From NCBI RefSeq assembly GCF_029360805.1, contig NZ_JARKNC010000010.1, positions 795,287-859,286 of the forward strand: a DNA stretch of 64,000 nucleotides. The letters run 5' to 3'. This DNA is from Daejeonella sp. JGW-45. GTDB taxonomy: Bacteria; Bacteroidota; Bacteroidia; Sphingobacteriales; Sphingobacteriaceae. The position numbers and the translations under genes are program-made. Below, in pieces: positions 16,564 through 24,117 of the stretch (position 1 is its first letter; each line of letters opens with the position of its first letter). The notes under the pieces are model-generated. The model saw only the letters and a list, made by a program, of their open reading frames with translations, made no database searches and was not told the DNA's origin.

Positions 16564-18256
16564 AAAGAAGTCTTCCAATAGTTTAAAAGCGATTATTCTG
16601 GCAGTTCTTTTTCTTACGTCATGCGTAGGCGGACAAGTAGGAAGGAATAATAGTGAAGAGTACAGGAATGGAATGGTTGTCTCAGCCCATCCCTCGGCTT
16701 CAAAAGTGGGTATCGATATTCTGAAAAAGGGCGGGAATGCGATAGATGCCGCGGTTGCTGTGCAATTTGCGCTCGCGGTAGTTTATCCTTCTGCGGGAAA
16801 TCTGGGTGGCGGAGGTTTTATGGTGTACCGGTCGGCAGATGGCGAAATTGCAAGCCTTGACTTCAGGGAAAAAGCCCCGGGCAAGGCCAGCAGGGATATG
16901 TACCTCGACGAAGCGGGTAATCCCATTACAGTCAAAAGCCTTTATGGTCATCTGGCTGCAGGGGTCCCTGGAAGCGTCGATGGGATGGTTAAAGCCCACG
17001 CAAAATATGGTAAATTGTCATGGGCCGAGGTTATTCAGCCGTCGGTAGATCTGGCAAGACGTGGGTTTCCCGTTACTGAAAGGCAGACACGTGATTTTGT
17101 AGAAGAACAAGAAGATTTTAAAAAATACAACCCGGGAAAGAGCTATTACATCAAAGACAAATGGGTGCCCGGGGAGCTCTGGGTACAGGATGACCTCGCT
17201 AATACGTTGGAACTCATACGCGACAAAGGCCGTGAAGGCTTTTACGAAGGGCCGGTTGCCGATCTTATCGTGGCCGAAATGCAATCGGGTGCGGGTATAA
17301 TCAGCAAGGAAGACCTGAAAAATTATCAGGCTGTGTGGCGTGAGCCTATAACAGGGAATTATAAAGACTACAAGGTTATTACAGTGCCTCCTCCGTCAAG
17401 CGGCGGAATTGCCTTGCTTCAGTTATTAAATTCGGTAGAACCATTCCCGTTAAGGCGCTGGGGATACAATTCAGACTCTACTGTCCAGGTAATGGTAGAG
17501 GCCGAGCGCCGCGTGTATGCCGACAGGGCTTCACACCTTGGGGATCCTGATTTCTATAAGGTGCCCCAGAAATACCTGATATTACCTGTGTATTCTAAAT
17601 TTCGCATGAGTAATTTTAATTGGGATAAGGCTACTCCAAGCACTGATATTAAAGCAGGCGAGGTACCCATGGAAAGTGAGGAGACCACACACTTCTCAAT
17701 CGTGGATAAAGCCGGAAATGCGGTATCAGTTACTACAACGATAAACGGCAGCTACGGGTCAAAGGTATTTGTAAAAGGTGCCGGTTTCCTTCTCAATAAT
17801 GAGATGGACGATTTTTCGGTCAAACCAGGATCTCCCAATATGTATGGGCTTTTGGGGGGCGAGGCTAATTCGGTTCAGCCGAACAAGCGAATGCTGAGCG
17901 CGATGACACCAACCATCCTGGAAAAGAATGGGGAGCTATTTATGGTTGTGGGTACACCCGGGGGCTCGACCATCATAACTTCGGTATTTCAAACCATTTT
18001 AAATGTTATTGAATTCGATAAAAGTATGCAAGCCGCGGTGAGTGCCAAAAGGTTCCACCATCAATGGTTTCCTGACGATATTGCTATGGAGCGGAAGGCG
18101 CTTGACAGCATGACGGTTGTGCGGTTAACACAAAAGGGGTATAAATTTAGGGATAGAGGACCGATAGGACGTGTTGATGCAATCCTGAAAACTAAGTGGG
18201 GATATTATGAAGGTGGCGCCGATCCGCGGGGAGATGATACTACATTAGGCTGGTAA
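16550..18256 (+). CDS. ggt: Gamma-glutamyltransferase (glutathione hydrolase), lipoprotein
   Basis: 568 residues, normal length for the self-cleaving Ntn-hydrolase. The mature small subunit should start at Thr379 in EETTHFSIVDKAG, the catalytic nucleophile; the preceding large subunit has NGMVVSAHPSASKVG and GNLGGGGFMVYRS; the downstream loop is GTPGGSTIITSVFQT. It hydrolyses glutathione or transfers its glutamyl group in the periplasm. The N-terminus (LAVLFLTSCVGG) is a lipoprotein signal with the lipobox Cys at about 25. The gene starts inside the end of the acyl-CoA ligase gene (14 bp overlap), an odd pairing of unrelated functions that is probably translationally coupled. Confidence 0.95.
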   Translation: MQVNKKKSSNSLKAIILAVLFLTSCVGGQVGRNNSEEYRNGMVVSAHPSASKVGIDILKKGGNAIDAAVAVQFALAVVYPSAGNLGGGGFMVYRSADGEIASLDFREKAPGKASRDMYLDEAGNPITVKSLYGHLAAGVPGSVDGMVKAHAKYGKLSWAEVIQPSVDLARRGFPVTERQTRDFVEEQEDFKKYNPGKSYYIKDKWVPGELWVQDDLANTLELIRDKGREGFYEGPVADLIVAEMQSGAGIISKEDLKNYQAVWREPITGNYKDYKVITVPPPSSGGIALLQLLNSVEPFPLRRWGYNSDSTVQVMVEAERRVYADRASHLGDPDFYKVPQKYLILPVYSKFRMSNFNWDKATPSTDIKAGEVPMESEETTHFSIVDKAGNAVSVTTTINGSYGSKVFVKGAGFLLNNEMDDFSVKPGSPNMYGLLGGEANSVQPNKRMLSAMTPTILEKNGELFMVVGTPGGSTIITSVFQTILNVIEFDKSMQAAVSAKRFHHQWFPDDIAMERKALDSMTVVRLTQKGYKFRDRGPIGRVDAILKTKWGYYEGGADPRGDDTTLGW

Positions 18257-18299
18257 AATAGATTAACCTAACTTATTGTGACAAGGCATATTCAATAAA

Positions 18300-18701
18300 T
18301 TAGTTTCTATAGGGATGTTGCTGAAAGGTAACCTGGCTCATGCCATCCTTTTCATAGATAGCCAGGCAATGCTCTTCTAAGCCTGCACTTATATTCTTGT
18401 CGCCCAGAGCCAGATGAGCTGGGTAGGGTTTGCCCTCAGGGAAGAAATATATTCTTGTAGTCCCGTATTTTGTGTGTGGCATATAATTTCCATACTGCTG
18501 CATTTCGGCCCAGGGCTCCCCCTTTACCGTCACAGCATATATCCTGATGACCGGGCCTGAATTTTGTTCATTTCTAATGAATGCGACTTCTTTGAAATTA
18601 CCGTTCAGGTCTTTTATTCCCGGCTCGTTCGCTACATTCCAGATCATAACGGCGATTATTACAAGAACGGCAAGGATTATATAAGTTTTCTTGTTTTTCA
18701 T
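18300..18701 (-). CDS. Hypothetical membrane-anchored protein
   Basis: 133 residues. A single N-terminal membrane helix (TYIILAVLVIIAVMIWNVAN) follows three lysines, then a soluble, probably periplasmic, domain with FKEVAFIRNEQNSGPVIRIY and RIYFFPEGKPYPAHLALG. No family recognised; no catalytic motif visible. It converges on the gamma-glutamyltransferase gene, with no obvious terminator between them, and its upstream side is the repeat element at 18708-18893. Confidence 0.6.
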   Translation of the reverse strand: MKNKKTYIILAVLVIIAVMIWNVANEPGIKDLNGNFKEVAFIRNEQNSGPVIRIYAVTVKGEPWAEMQQYGNYMPHTKYGTTRIYFFPEGKPYPAHLALGDKNISAGLEEHCLAIYEKDGMSQVTFQQHPYRN

Positions 18702-18707
18702 GGGAGG

Positions 18708-18893
18708 TAGGTATTAGGTATTAGGTATTAGGTGTTAGGTGTTAGGTGTTAGGTGTTAGGGTTGGTCCTGACGTCTAAAACCAAATCCCCTAAGATAGAA
18801 GTTTAATTTCATATCGCTGTTGTTTATAGGCGTTAGGTTTAGGTACAGTTCGGTCCTAACATCTATTGCCTAGAACCTCATACCTAATAATAA
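18708..18893. repeat. Inverted-arm low-complexity element, TTAGGTAT unit, without gene
   Basis: Left arm at 18708-18760 is a run of seven-base units (TAGGTAT, then TAGGTGT). The right arm at about 18852-18893 reads CCTAACATC, CCTAGAACC and TCATACCTAATAA, the approximate reverse complement of the same units. About 90 bp of unique sequence lies between. Same architecture as the arms of the four-helix-bundle cassettes in the next operon but with a different unit. Confidence 0.7.
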
Positions 18894-18908
18894 AATCCAA
18901 TAAAATCC

Positions 18909-18951
18909 TTGCATATTAAATTTCTATTTATAAATTTGTTATGCTTGCATA
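18909..18951 (+). promoter_or_regulatory. MarR-operon promoter with overlapping palindromic operator
   Basis: TTG at 18909-18911, exactly 19 bases, then TAAATTTG at 18931-18938: a perfect match to the Bacteroidota sigma consensus TTG-N19-TAnnTTTG. Immediately downstream lies the palindrome TATGCTTGCATA (18940-18951), covering the expected transcription start and ending 11 bp before the MarR ATG. Its place fits an autoregulatory MarR operator controlling the fad operon. Confidence 0.75.
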
Positions 18952-18962
18952 GCAATTGATGA

Positions 18963-19394
18963 ATGAGACCGGAAGAAACTGTTGATTATTTTTTGAAGAT
19001 CGTTTGGCAAACCGTAGCCAATAAATACAATCAGATAGCTGCGGAGTATGGTATCACACAAGCACTTGGCTATATGCTCATAAACATTCATGAAGAAGGC
19101 ACAACAGTTTCCCAGATAGCAAGTCTGTCGGGAGTGAAGTCGACCAGCCTTTCCAGGATGTTAAACAATATGCAGGATCTGGGATTAATATACCGTGAGA
19201 CAGATCCGGAAGATAAAAGATCCGTAAAGATCTTTTTAACTCCATTCGGCGTTGAAAAGCGGCAGATAGCAAAGGATGTGGTTAAGAAATTCAATGAATA
19301 CCTGAACGCACATTTATCCGACAAAGAGCGCCTTCAATTGATAAAAAGCCTTAATAAAATAAATCAACTAACCTTTGATTATAAACCTCAGTAA
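18963..19394 (+). CDS. MarR family transcriptional regulator of the beta-oxidation operon
   Basis: 143 residues with the MarR winged helix: GTTVSQIASLSGVKSTSLSR as helix-turn-helix, LNNMQDLGLIYRETDPEDKR as the wing with the conserved D-x-R, and flanking dimerisation helices. First gene of the operon, 46 bp ahead of fadN. Probably a repressor that binds the palindrome at 18940-18951 and responds to acyl-CoA or a fatty acid; ligand and sign of regulation are inferred from context. Confidence 0.9.
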   Translation: MRPEETVDYFLKIVWQTVANKYNQIAAEYGITQALGYMLINIHEEGTTVSQIASLSGVKSTSLSRMLNNMQDLGLIYRETDPEDKRSVKIFLTPFGVEKRQIAKDVVKKFNEYLNAHLSDKERLQLIKSLNKINQLTFDYKPQ

Positions 19395-19440
19395 TGCTAT
19401 CCGCCGCCCGGTGGATAGTATTACTTGAAATTAAATTAAG

Positions 19441-21846
19441 ATGAAACGATCTATCAGAAAAGTAGCGGTGCTGGGTTCGGGTATTATGGGCTCACGGATA
19501 GCATGCCACTTTGCCAATATAGGGGCAGAAGTACTGCTGCTCGACATAGTACCTAAAGAAATTACAGAAGAAGAACAGGCGAAGGGAATTACACTGGACA
19601 ATAAGACTTTCAGAAATAAGATCGTCAATGCAGCTCTCGAGAACACAATAAAATCCAATCCTTCAGCTATTTATAGTAAAAAGGTTCTTTCTAATATAAC
19701 GACCGGCAATTTCGAAGATAATATGAAAGATATTGCTTCGTGCGATTGGGTGATTGAGGTCGTTGTGGAGCGGCTCGACATTAAGAAGCAGATCTACGAT
19801 CAGGTTGAAAAATTCAGAACCCCTGGAACCCTCGTTAGTTCAAACACCTCCGGGATACCCATTCACCTCATGGCAGAAGGGCGTTCTGAAGATTTTCGTG
19901 CTCATTTCTGCGGGACACATTTTTTTAATCCGCCACGTTACCTGCGCCTGCTCGAGATCATACCCGGGCCGGAGACTAAACCCGGGCTTATCGACTTTCT
20001 GATGCATTACGGTGATAAGTTTCTCGGTAAAACCACGGTTCTCTGCAAAGATACTCCGGCCTTTATTGCAAATCGTGTGGGTGTATATTCTATTATGGCC
20101 CTGCTTCACCTGGTAGAGAAAATGGACCTTACGGTGGAGGAAGTCGATAAATATACCGGCCCTGCTCTCGGGCGGCCGAAATCTGCGACCTTCAGAACAA
20201 CGGATGTCGTTGGGCTTGATACCATGATCAATGTTGCGGGCGGTCTGTATAATAACCTTCCCGACGATAAGGCGCATGAATTGTTTGAGCTGCCCGGCTA
20301 TGTGAAGAAGATGCAGGAGAATAAGTGGTTTGGCGATAAAACCAAACAGGGCTTTTATAAGAAGGTAAAGGGTGAAGATGGTAAATCAGAGATCCTTGCG
20401 CTTGACCTGAAAACATTTGAATATAAACCACAGCAAAAAATAAAATCGGCGACGCTGGATGCCACGAAGTTGGTAGAAGATCTCCGCGAGAGGATGAAAG
20501 TGTTTGCTAAGGGGACTGACAAGGCCGGCGACTTTTTCCGGAGCTCATTCTTTGGACTATTTGAGTACGTATCTGACCGCATACCTGAGATTTCTGATGA
20601 GTTATACCGGATTGACGATGCGATGCGCGCCGGCTTTGGCTGGGAACTCGGGCCATTTGAGGTTTGGGATGCTATAGGCGTTAAAGAATCAATTGAAGGA
20701 ATGGAGAAGTATGGCCATCATGCAGCATCGTGGGTACATGAAATGCTCGCCGGGGGCAACGCTTCATTTTATAAGGTGGAGAATGGCAGGAAGCATTATT
20801 ACGATATCCCTTCAAAATCATATAAAGCTGTCCCGGGAACTGATGAATTTATTATTCTGGATAACATCCGTGAGAGTAAAACCCTGTGGAAAAATTCCGG
20901 CACCTCGGTCATCGACCTGGGCGATGGAATACTTAACCTGGAGATCCATACCAAGATGAATACGATAGGAGGAGAGGTGATCCAGGGACTAAATAAAGCG
21001 ATCGAGCTTGCAGAAAAGGACTACCGCGGCTTAGTTATTGGGAATGATGGCGCAAACTTCTCGGCGGGTGCAAATATTGGGATGATCTTCATGGCTGCTG
21101 TAGAACAGGATTGGGATGAAATAAATATCGCCATCCGGATGTTTCAGAATGCGATGATGCGGGTCCGGTATTCAGCTATACCCGTTGTGGCTGCTGCACA
21201 TAACCTGACGCTTGGGGGGGGATGCGAATTATGCCTGCATGCAGATCACGTTCAGACCAGCGCCGAAACATATATGGGCCTGGTGGAGTTTGGAGTGGGA
21301 TTAATTCCGGGAGGAGGAGGTTCTAAGGAATTTGCTTTGCGGATCTCCGATGAATTTAAGGAAGGGCAGATCGAACAGATGACACTCAGGGATCGTTTCT
21401 TAACCATTGGAATGGCAAAGGTGTCTACTTCTGGTGTAGAAGCCTGCGAACTCGGCTATCTGCAGAAGGACAAATATAGCATTACCATGAACCGCAGCAG
21501 GCTCATTTCTGACGCTAAAGAAAAGGCCATAGAACTCGCTGATGCGGGCTATACTAAGCCGGTTCAGAGAAAAGATATCCGGGTTTTAGGAAAACAGGGA
21601 ATGGGTATCGTTTATGCAGGTGCAAACTCAATGTTTGCCGGGAATTTTATTTCTGAACATGATAAGAAAATCTCTGAGAAGCTGGGTTACGTATTATGCG
21701 GTGGTGATTTGTCAGCACCGACACTGGTTTCAGAACAGTATTTACTTGACTTGGAGCGGGAGGTTTTTCTGTCGCTTTGTGGGGAAAAGAAAACACTTGA
21801 GCGGATACAGTCGATATTGACAAAAGGAAAGCCGCTGAGGAATTAG
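19441..21846 (+). CDS. fadN: 3-Hydroxyacyl-CoA dehydrogenase / enoyl-CoA hydratase (FadN type)
   Basis: 801 residues. An N-terminal NAD-binding domain (VAVLGSGIMGSRIACHFANI), the dehydrogenase catalytic region (HFFNPPRYLRLLEIIPG) and C-terminal helical dehydrogenase domains precede a C-terminal crotonase domain (VIGNDGANFSAGANIGMIF; GGGCELCLHADHV; LIPGGGGSKEF). This order is the reverse of enteric FadB/FadJ and matches Bacillus subtilis FadN. It hydrates enoyl-CoA and oxidises the 3-hydroxyacyl-CoA in the cytoplasm. The following genes are thiolase and acyl-CoA dehydrogenase, the fadNAE order. Confidence 0.93.
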   Translation: MKRSIRKVAVLGSGIMGSRIACHFANIGAEVLLLDIVPKEITEEEQAKGITLDNKTFRNKIVNAALENTIKSNPSAIYSKKVLSNITTGNFEDNMKDIASCDWVIEVVVERLDIKKQIYDQVEKFRTPGTLVSSNTSGIPIHLMAEGRSEDFRAHFCGTHFFNPPRYLRLLEIIPGPETKPGLIDFLMHYGDKFLGKTTVLCKDTPAFIANRVGVYSIMALLHLVEKMDLTVEEVDKYTGPALGRPKSATFRTTDVVGLDTMINVAGGLYNNLPDDKAHELFELPGYVKKMQENKWFGDKTKQGFYKKVKGEDGKSEILALDLKTFEYKPQQKIKSATLDATKLVEDLRERMKVFAKGTDKAGDFFRSSFFGLFEYVSDRIPEISDELYRIDDAMRAGFGWELGPFEVWDAIGVKESIEGMEKYGHHAASWVHEMLAGGNASFYKVENGRKHYYDIPSKSYKAVPGTDEFIILDNIRESKTLWKNSGTSVIDLGDGILNLEIHTKMNTIGGEVIQGLNKAIELAEKDYRGLVIGNDGANFSAGANIGMIFMAAVEQDWDEINIAIRMFQNAMMRVRYSAIPVVAAAHNLTLGGGCELCLHADHVQTSAETYMGLVEFGVGLIPGGGGSKEFALRISDEFKEGQIEQMTLRDRFLTIGMAKVSTSGVEACELGYLQKDKYSITMNRSRLISDAKEKAIELADAGYTKPVQRKDIRVLGKQGMGIVYAGANSMFAGNFISEHDKKISEKLGYVLCGGDLSAPTLVSEQYLLDLEREVFLSLCGEKKTLERIQSILTKGKPLRN

Positions 21847-21940
21847 TACATAGTAGTTAGTACATAGTAGTTAGTACATAGTAGTTAGTACCGAGTAGTT
21901 AGTACAGAGTATTTAGTACGTAGTAGTTAGACACACTGAC
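21847..21940. repeat. Left arm of four-helix-bundle cassette 1 (TAGTACATAGTAGT unit)
   Basis: Six or so degenerate copies of TTAGTACATAGTAG follow the fadN stop directly. Its inner part TACCGAGTAGTTAGTAC matches the reverse complement of the right arm (TACCTAGTAGTTAGTAC) at 16 of 17 positions. Confidence 0.85.
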
Positions 21941-21941
21941 G

Positions 21942-22301
21942 ATGCATAAGTATAAGGAATTAAAATTATGGCAAAAGTCCATTGACTTGGTAACGAGAGT
22001 GTATGCTTTGACCCGTAATTTTCCTCAGTTAGAAAAATTTGGCCTGGTGTCGCAGATCAATCGCTCTGCTGTATCCATTCCTTCTAATATTGCCGAGGGG
22101 GCAGGGCGTAACTCTGATAAAGAATTTGTCCAATTTTTGGCTTTTGCACATGCATCATCCTATGAACTTGAGACCCAGTTGATCATTTCAAATAAACTGG
22201 AATATATATCGTCTGAAGACCTGGTTGATCTTACGGATCAGCTCACAGAGCTTCAAAAAATGAATTTTGCTATACAATTAAAGCTTAAGCAGAAAATTTA
22301 G
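21942..22301 (+). CDS. Four-helix-bundle protein (23S rRNA intervening-sequence protein family), cassette 1
   Basis: 119 residues. Signature FGLVSQINRSAVSIPSNIAE of the PF05635/TIGR02436 family, preceded by YKELKLWQKSIDLVTRVYAL and followed by FVQFLAFAHASSYELETQLI. The fold is a small helical bundle that forms a pentamer and can bind nucleic acid in relatives such as Avd of diversity-generating retroelements. Family genes were first noticed inside 23S rRNA intervening sequences. Here the gene sits between fadN and fadA, closely enclosed by inverted low-complexity arms, so it looks like an inserted cassette and not a beta-oxidation gene. Function in the cell is unknown. Confidence 0.92.
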   Translation: MHKYKELKLWQKSIDLVTRVYALTRNFPQLEKFGLVSQINRSAVSIPSNIAEGAGRNSDKEFVQFLAFAHASSYELETQLIISNKLEYISSEDLVDLTDQLTELQKMNFAIQLKLKQKI

Positions 22302-22302
22302 G

Positions 22303-22350
22303 CACAGTACTAAGTACTAACTACTAGGTACTAAATACTAAATACTATAC
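22303..22350. repeat. Right arm of four-helix-bundle cassette 1
   Basis: Runs of AGTACTAACTACTAGGTACT and TAAATACTAAATACTATAC, the inverted counterpart of the arm at 21847-21940. It ends two bases before the fadA ATG, so fadA has no ordinary ribosome-binding site and the arm replaces its leader. Confidence 0.85.
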
Positions 22351-22351
22351 A

Positions 22352-23530
22352 ATGGAAGAAGCATATATAATAGCCGCCTATCGTACAGCAGTTGGCAAAG
22401 CCCCAAGGGGAGTATTCCGCTTTACCCGTGCTGATGATTTAGCGGCAGAAGTAATAAGAAACCTGGTTGCCTCGGTCCCTAACCTGGACAAGGAGCAGAT
22501 CGACGATGTAATTGTGGGTAATGCTACCCCGGAAGCGGAGCAGGGTTTAAATGTTGCCCGGATGATATCCCTGATGGCACTGGATACCGATAAGGTTCCA
22601 GGCATGACGGTTAACAGGTACTGTGCTTCAGGCCTGGAAACTATAGCTATTGCTTCGGCTAAGATCAGGAGCGGTATGGCCGACTGTATTGTTGCAGGGG
22701 GGGTAGAAATTATGTCCGGTATGCCTTTCGGCGGATGGAAGCTGGTGCCCAACGCTGATGTGGCGAAAAATCATCCGGATTGGTACTGGGGAATGGGGCT
22801 TACTGCCGAGGCTGTTGCTAAAGAGTATAAGGTAAGCAGGGAGGATCAGGACGAATTTTCACTCAGGTCGCATCAAAAAGCTATTGCAGCGATTAAGAAT
22901 GGACATTTGAAAGAAGGCGTTCTTCCAGTTACTGTAAAAGAGAACTACCTGGATGAAAACCTCAAAAAGAAGACCAGGGAGTATATTGTGGATACAGATG
23001 AGGGGCCGAGGGCGGATACCGCGCTGGATAAACTGGCGAAGCTAAAACCAGTCTTCGCTGCCGGCGGATCTGTGACTGCCGGAAATTCGTCCCAAACTTC
23101 TGACGGAGCAGCATTCGTGCTTGTGGTTTCGGAGAGTATGCTTAAAAAGCTAAATGTACAGCCTATTGCGAGATTAGTAAGTTATGGTGTTGCTGGCGTA
23201 CCGCCGAGAATTATGGGTATTGGCCCGATCGACGCGATCCCGTTGGCACTCAAGAAAGCTGGAATGAAAAAAGAACAGCTGGACCTGATTGAGTTAAACG
23301 AGGCATTTGCATCACAGTCCCTGGCCATCATCAGGGCCCTTGATCTGGATCAGGACATACTGAATGTGAACGGCGGTGCTATTGCATTAGGCCACCCGCT
23401 TGGCTGTACCGGTGCAAAGCTGTCGGTGCAATTATTTAACGAACTGAAAAGAAGAGAGAAGAAATACGGTATGGTAACGATGTGTGTAGGAACCGGGCAA
23501 GGAGCAGCGGGGATATTTGAGATGCTTTAG
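22352..23530 (+). CDS. fadA: Acetyl-CoA C-acyltransferase (3-ketoacyl-CoA thiolase)
   Basis: 392 residues, full thiolase length. Nucleophilic Cys in VNRYCASGLETIAIA, GNSSQTSDGAAF, the NEAFASQSLAI motif, GGAIALGHPLGCTGAKL with catalytic His, and a second catalytic Cys in MVTMCVGTGQGAAGIF. It cleaves 3-ketoacyl-CoA to acetyl-CoA and a shortened acyl-CoA, the last step of the cycle. Lies between the two four-helix-bundle cassettes. Its ATG directly follows a repeat arm. Confidence 0.95.
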   Translation: MEEAYIIAAYRTAVGKAPRGVFRFTRADDLAAEVIRNLVASVPNLDKEQIDDVIVGNATPEAEQGLNVARMISLMALDTDKVPGMTVNRYCASGLETIAIASAKIRSGMADCIVAGGVEIMSGMPFGGWKLVPNADVAKNHPDWYWGMGLTAEAVAKEYKVSREDQDEFSLRSHQKAIAAIKNGHLKEGVLPVTVKENYLDENLKKKTREYIVDTDEGPRADTALDKLAKLKPVFAAGGSVTAGNSSQTSDGAAFVLVVSESMLKKLNVQPIARLVSYGVAGVPPRIMGIGPIDAIPLALKKAGMKKEQLDLIELNEAFASQSLAIIRALDLDQDILNVNGGAIALGHPLGCTGAKLSVQLFNELKRREKKYGMVTMCVGTGQGAAGIFEML

Positions 23531-23576
23531 AGAGCAAGGAATATGGAGCAAAGAGCAAGGACTATGGCCGTTAACT
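23531..23576. repeat. Left arm of four-helix-bundle cassette 2 (AGAGCAAGG unit)
   Basis: Direct repeats AGAGCAAGGAATATGG and AGAGCAAGGACTATGG separated by AGCAA directly after the fadA stop. The arm AAGGAATATGGAGCAAAGAG pairs with the reverse complement of 24070-24098 at 22 of 26 positions. Confidence 0.8.
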
Positions 23577-23672
23577 ATATAATTTGTAGCACGAATGAGT
23601 TTGGAGAGCAGATAATAGATTAGAAGATGTATTATGAAAATATTTATAAATGACGTATTTAATTTTCTCTCT

Positions 23673-24023
23673 ATGCACAACTTTAGAAAGCTTGCCGTCT
23701 GGGAAAATGCAATGGTGCTTGCCAAGGATGTTTATTCGATAACTTCCACATACCCAAAAGAGGAAAAATATGGATTGGTATCACAAATTAACAGATGCTG
23801 TGTTTCAGTTCCTTCAAATATTGCAGAGGGCTCCTCCAGGTCTTCTAGCAAAGAATTCTCACACTTCATCAAAATATCATTAGGGTCTCTATTCGAATTG
23901 GAAACACAGTTGATATTATCAAAGGACTTTGGAATTATTAGCGATGAAACACTTGGAACTTTAACACCAAAAGTTGTTTCACTACAGAAAATGTTATCAC
24001 AATTTTTAAAAACACTTCAGTAA
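23673..24023 (+). CDS. Four-helix-bundle protein (23S rRNA intervening-sequence protein family), cassette 2
   Basis: 116 residues from the ATG at 23673 (MHNFRKLAVWENAMVLAKDV); an ATG 39 bases upstream is possible but its extension is not family-like. Signature YGLVSQINRCCVSVPSNIAE, then SSRSSSKEFSHFIKISLGSL and ELETQLILSK. Same family as the gene at 21942 but clearly divergent (KLAVWENAM against KLWQKSIDL), so it is an independent acquisition and not a recent duplicate. It is enclosed by its own pair of inverted arms with a different unit. Function unknown. Confidence 0.9.
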   Translation: MHNFRKLAVWENAMVLAKDVYSITSTYPKEEKYGLVSQINRCCVSVPSNIAEGSSRSSSKEFSHFIKISLGSLFELETQLILSKDFGIISDETLGTLTPKVVSLQKMLSQFLKTLQ

Positions 24024-24065
24024 ATATACTAACAGAACATGTTGGAGAGATACATTTCAAATTAC

Positions 24066-24104
24066 CTGCATTTATCCTTATTCTTTGCTCTATGTTCCTT
24101 AATC
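24066..24104. repeat. Right arm of four-helix-bundle cassette 2
   Basis: CCTTATTCTTTGCTCTATGTTCCTTAATC, the inverted counterpart of the arm at 23531-23576. It ends about 14 bp before the acyl-CoA dehydrogenase ATG. Confidence 0.8.
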
Positions 24105-24117
24105 AATCAGTAACCAA

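Noticed and set aside
18708-18760. Telomere-like TTAGGT repeat
   Set aside because: Internal to a circular-type chromosome context, with an inverted right arm; it fits the low-complexity element class.
21847-21940. Possible CRISPR-like array
   Set aside because: Units are contiguous 13-14 bp repeats with no unique spacers and no cas genes nearby; it is an arm of a four-helix-bundle cassette.
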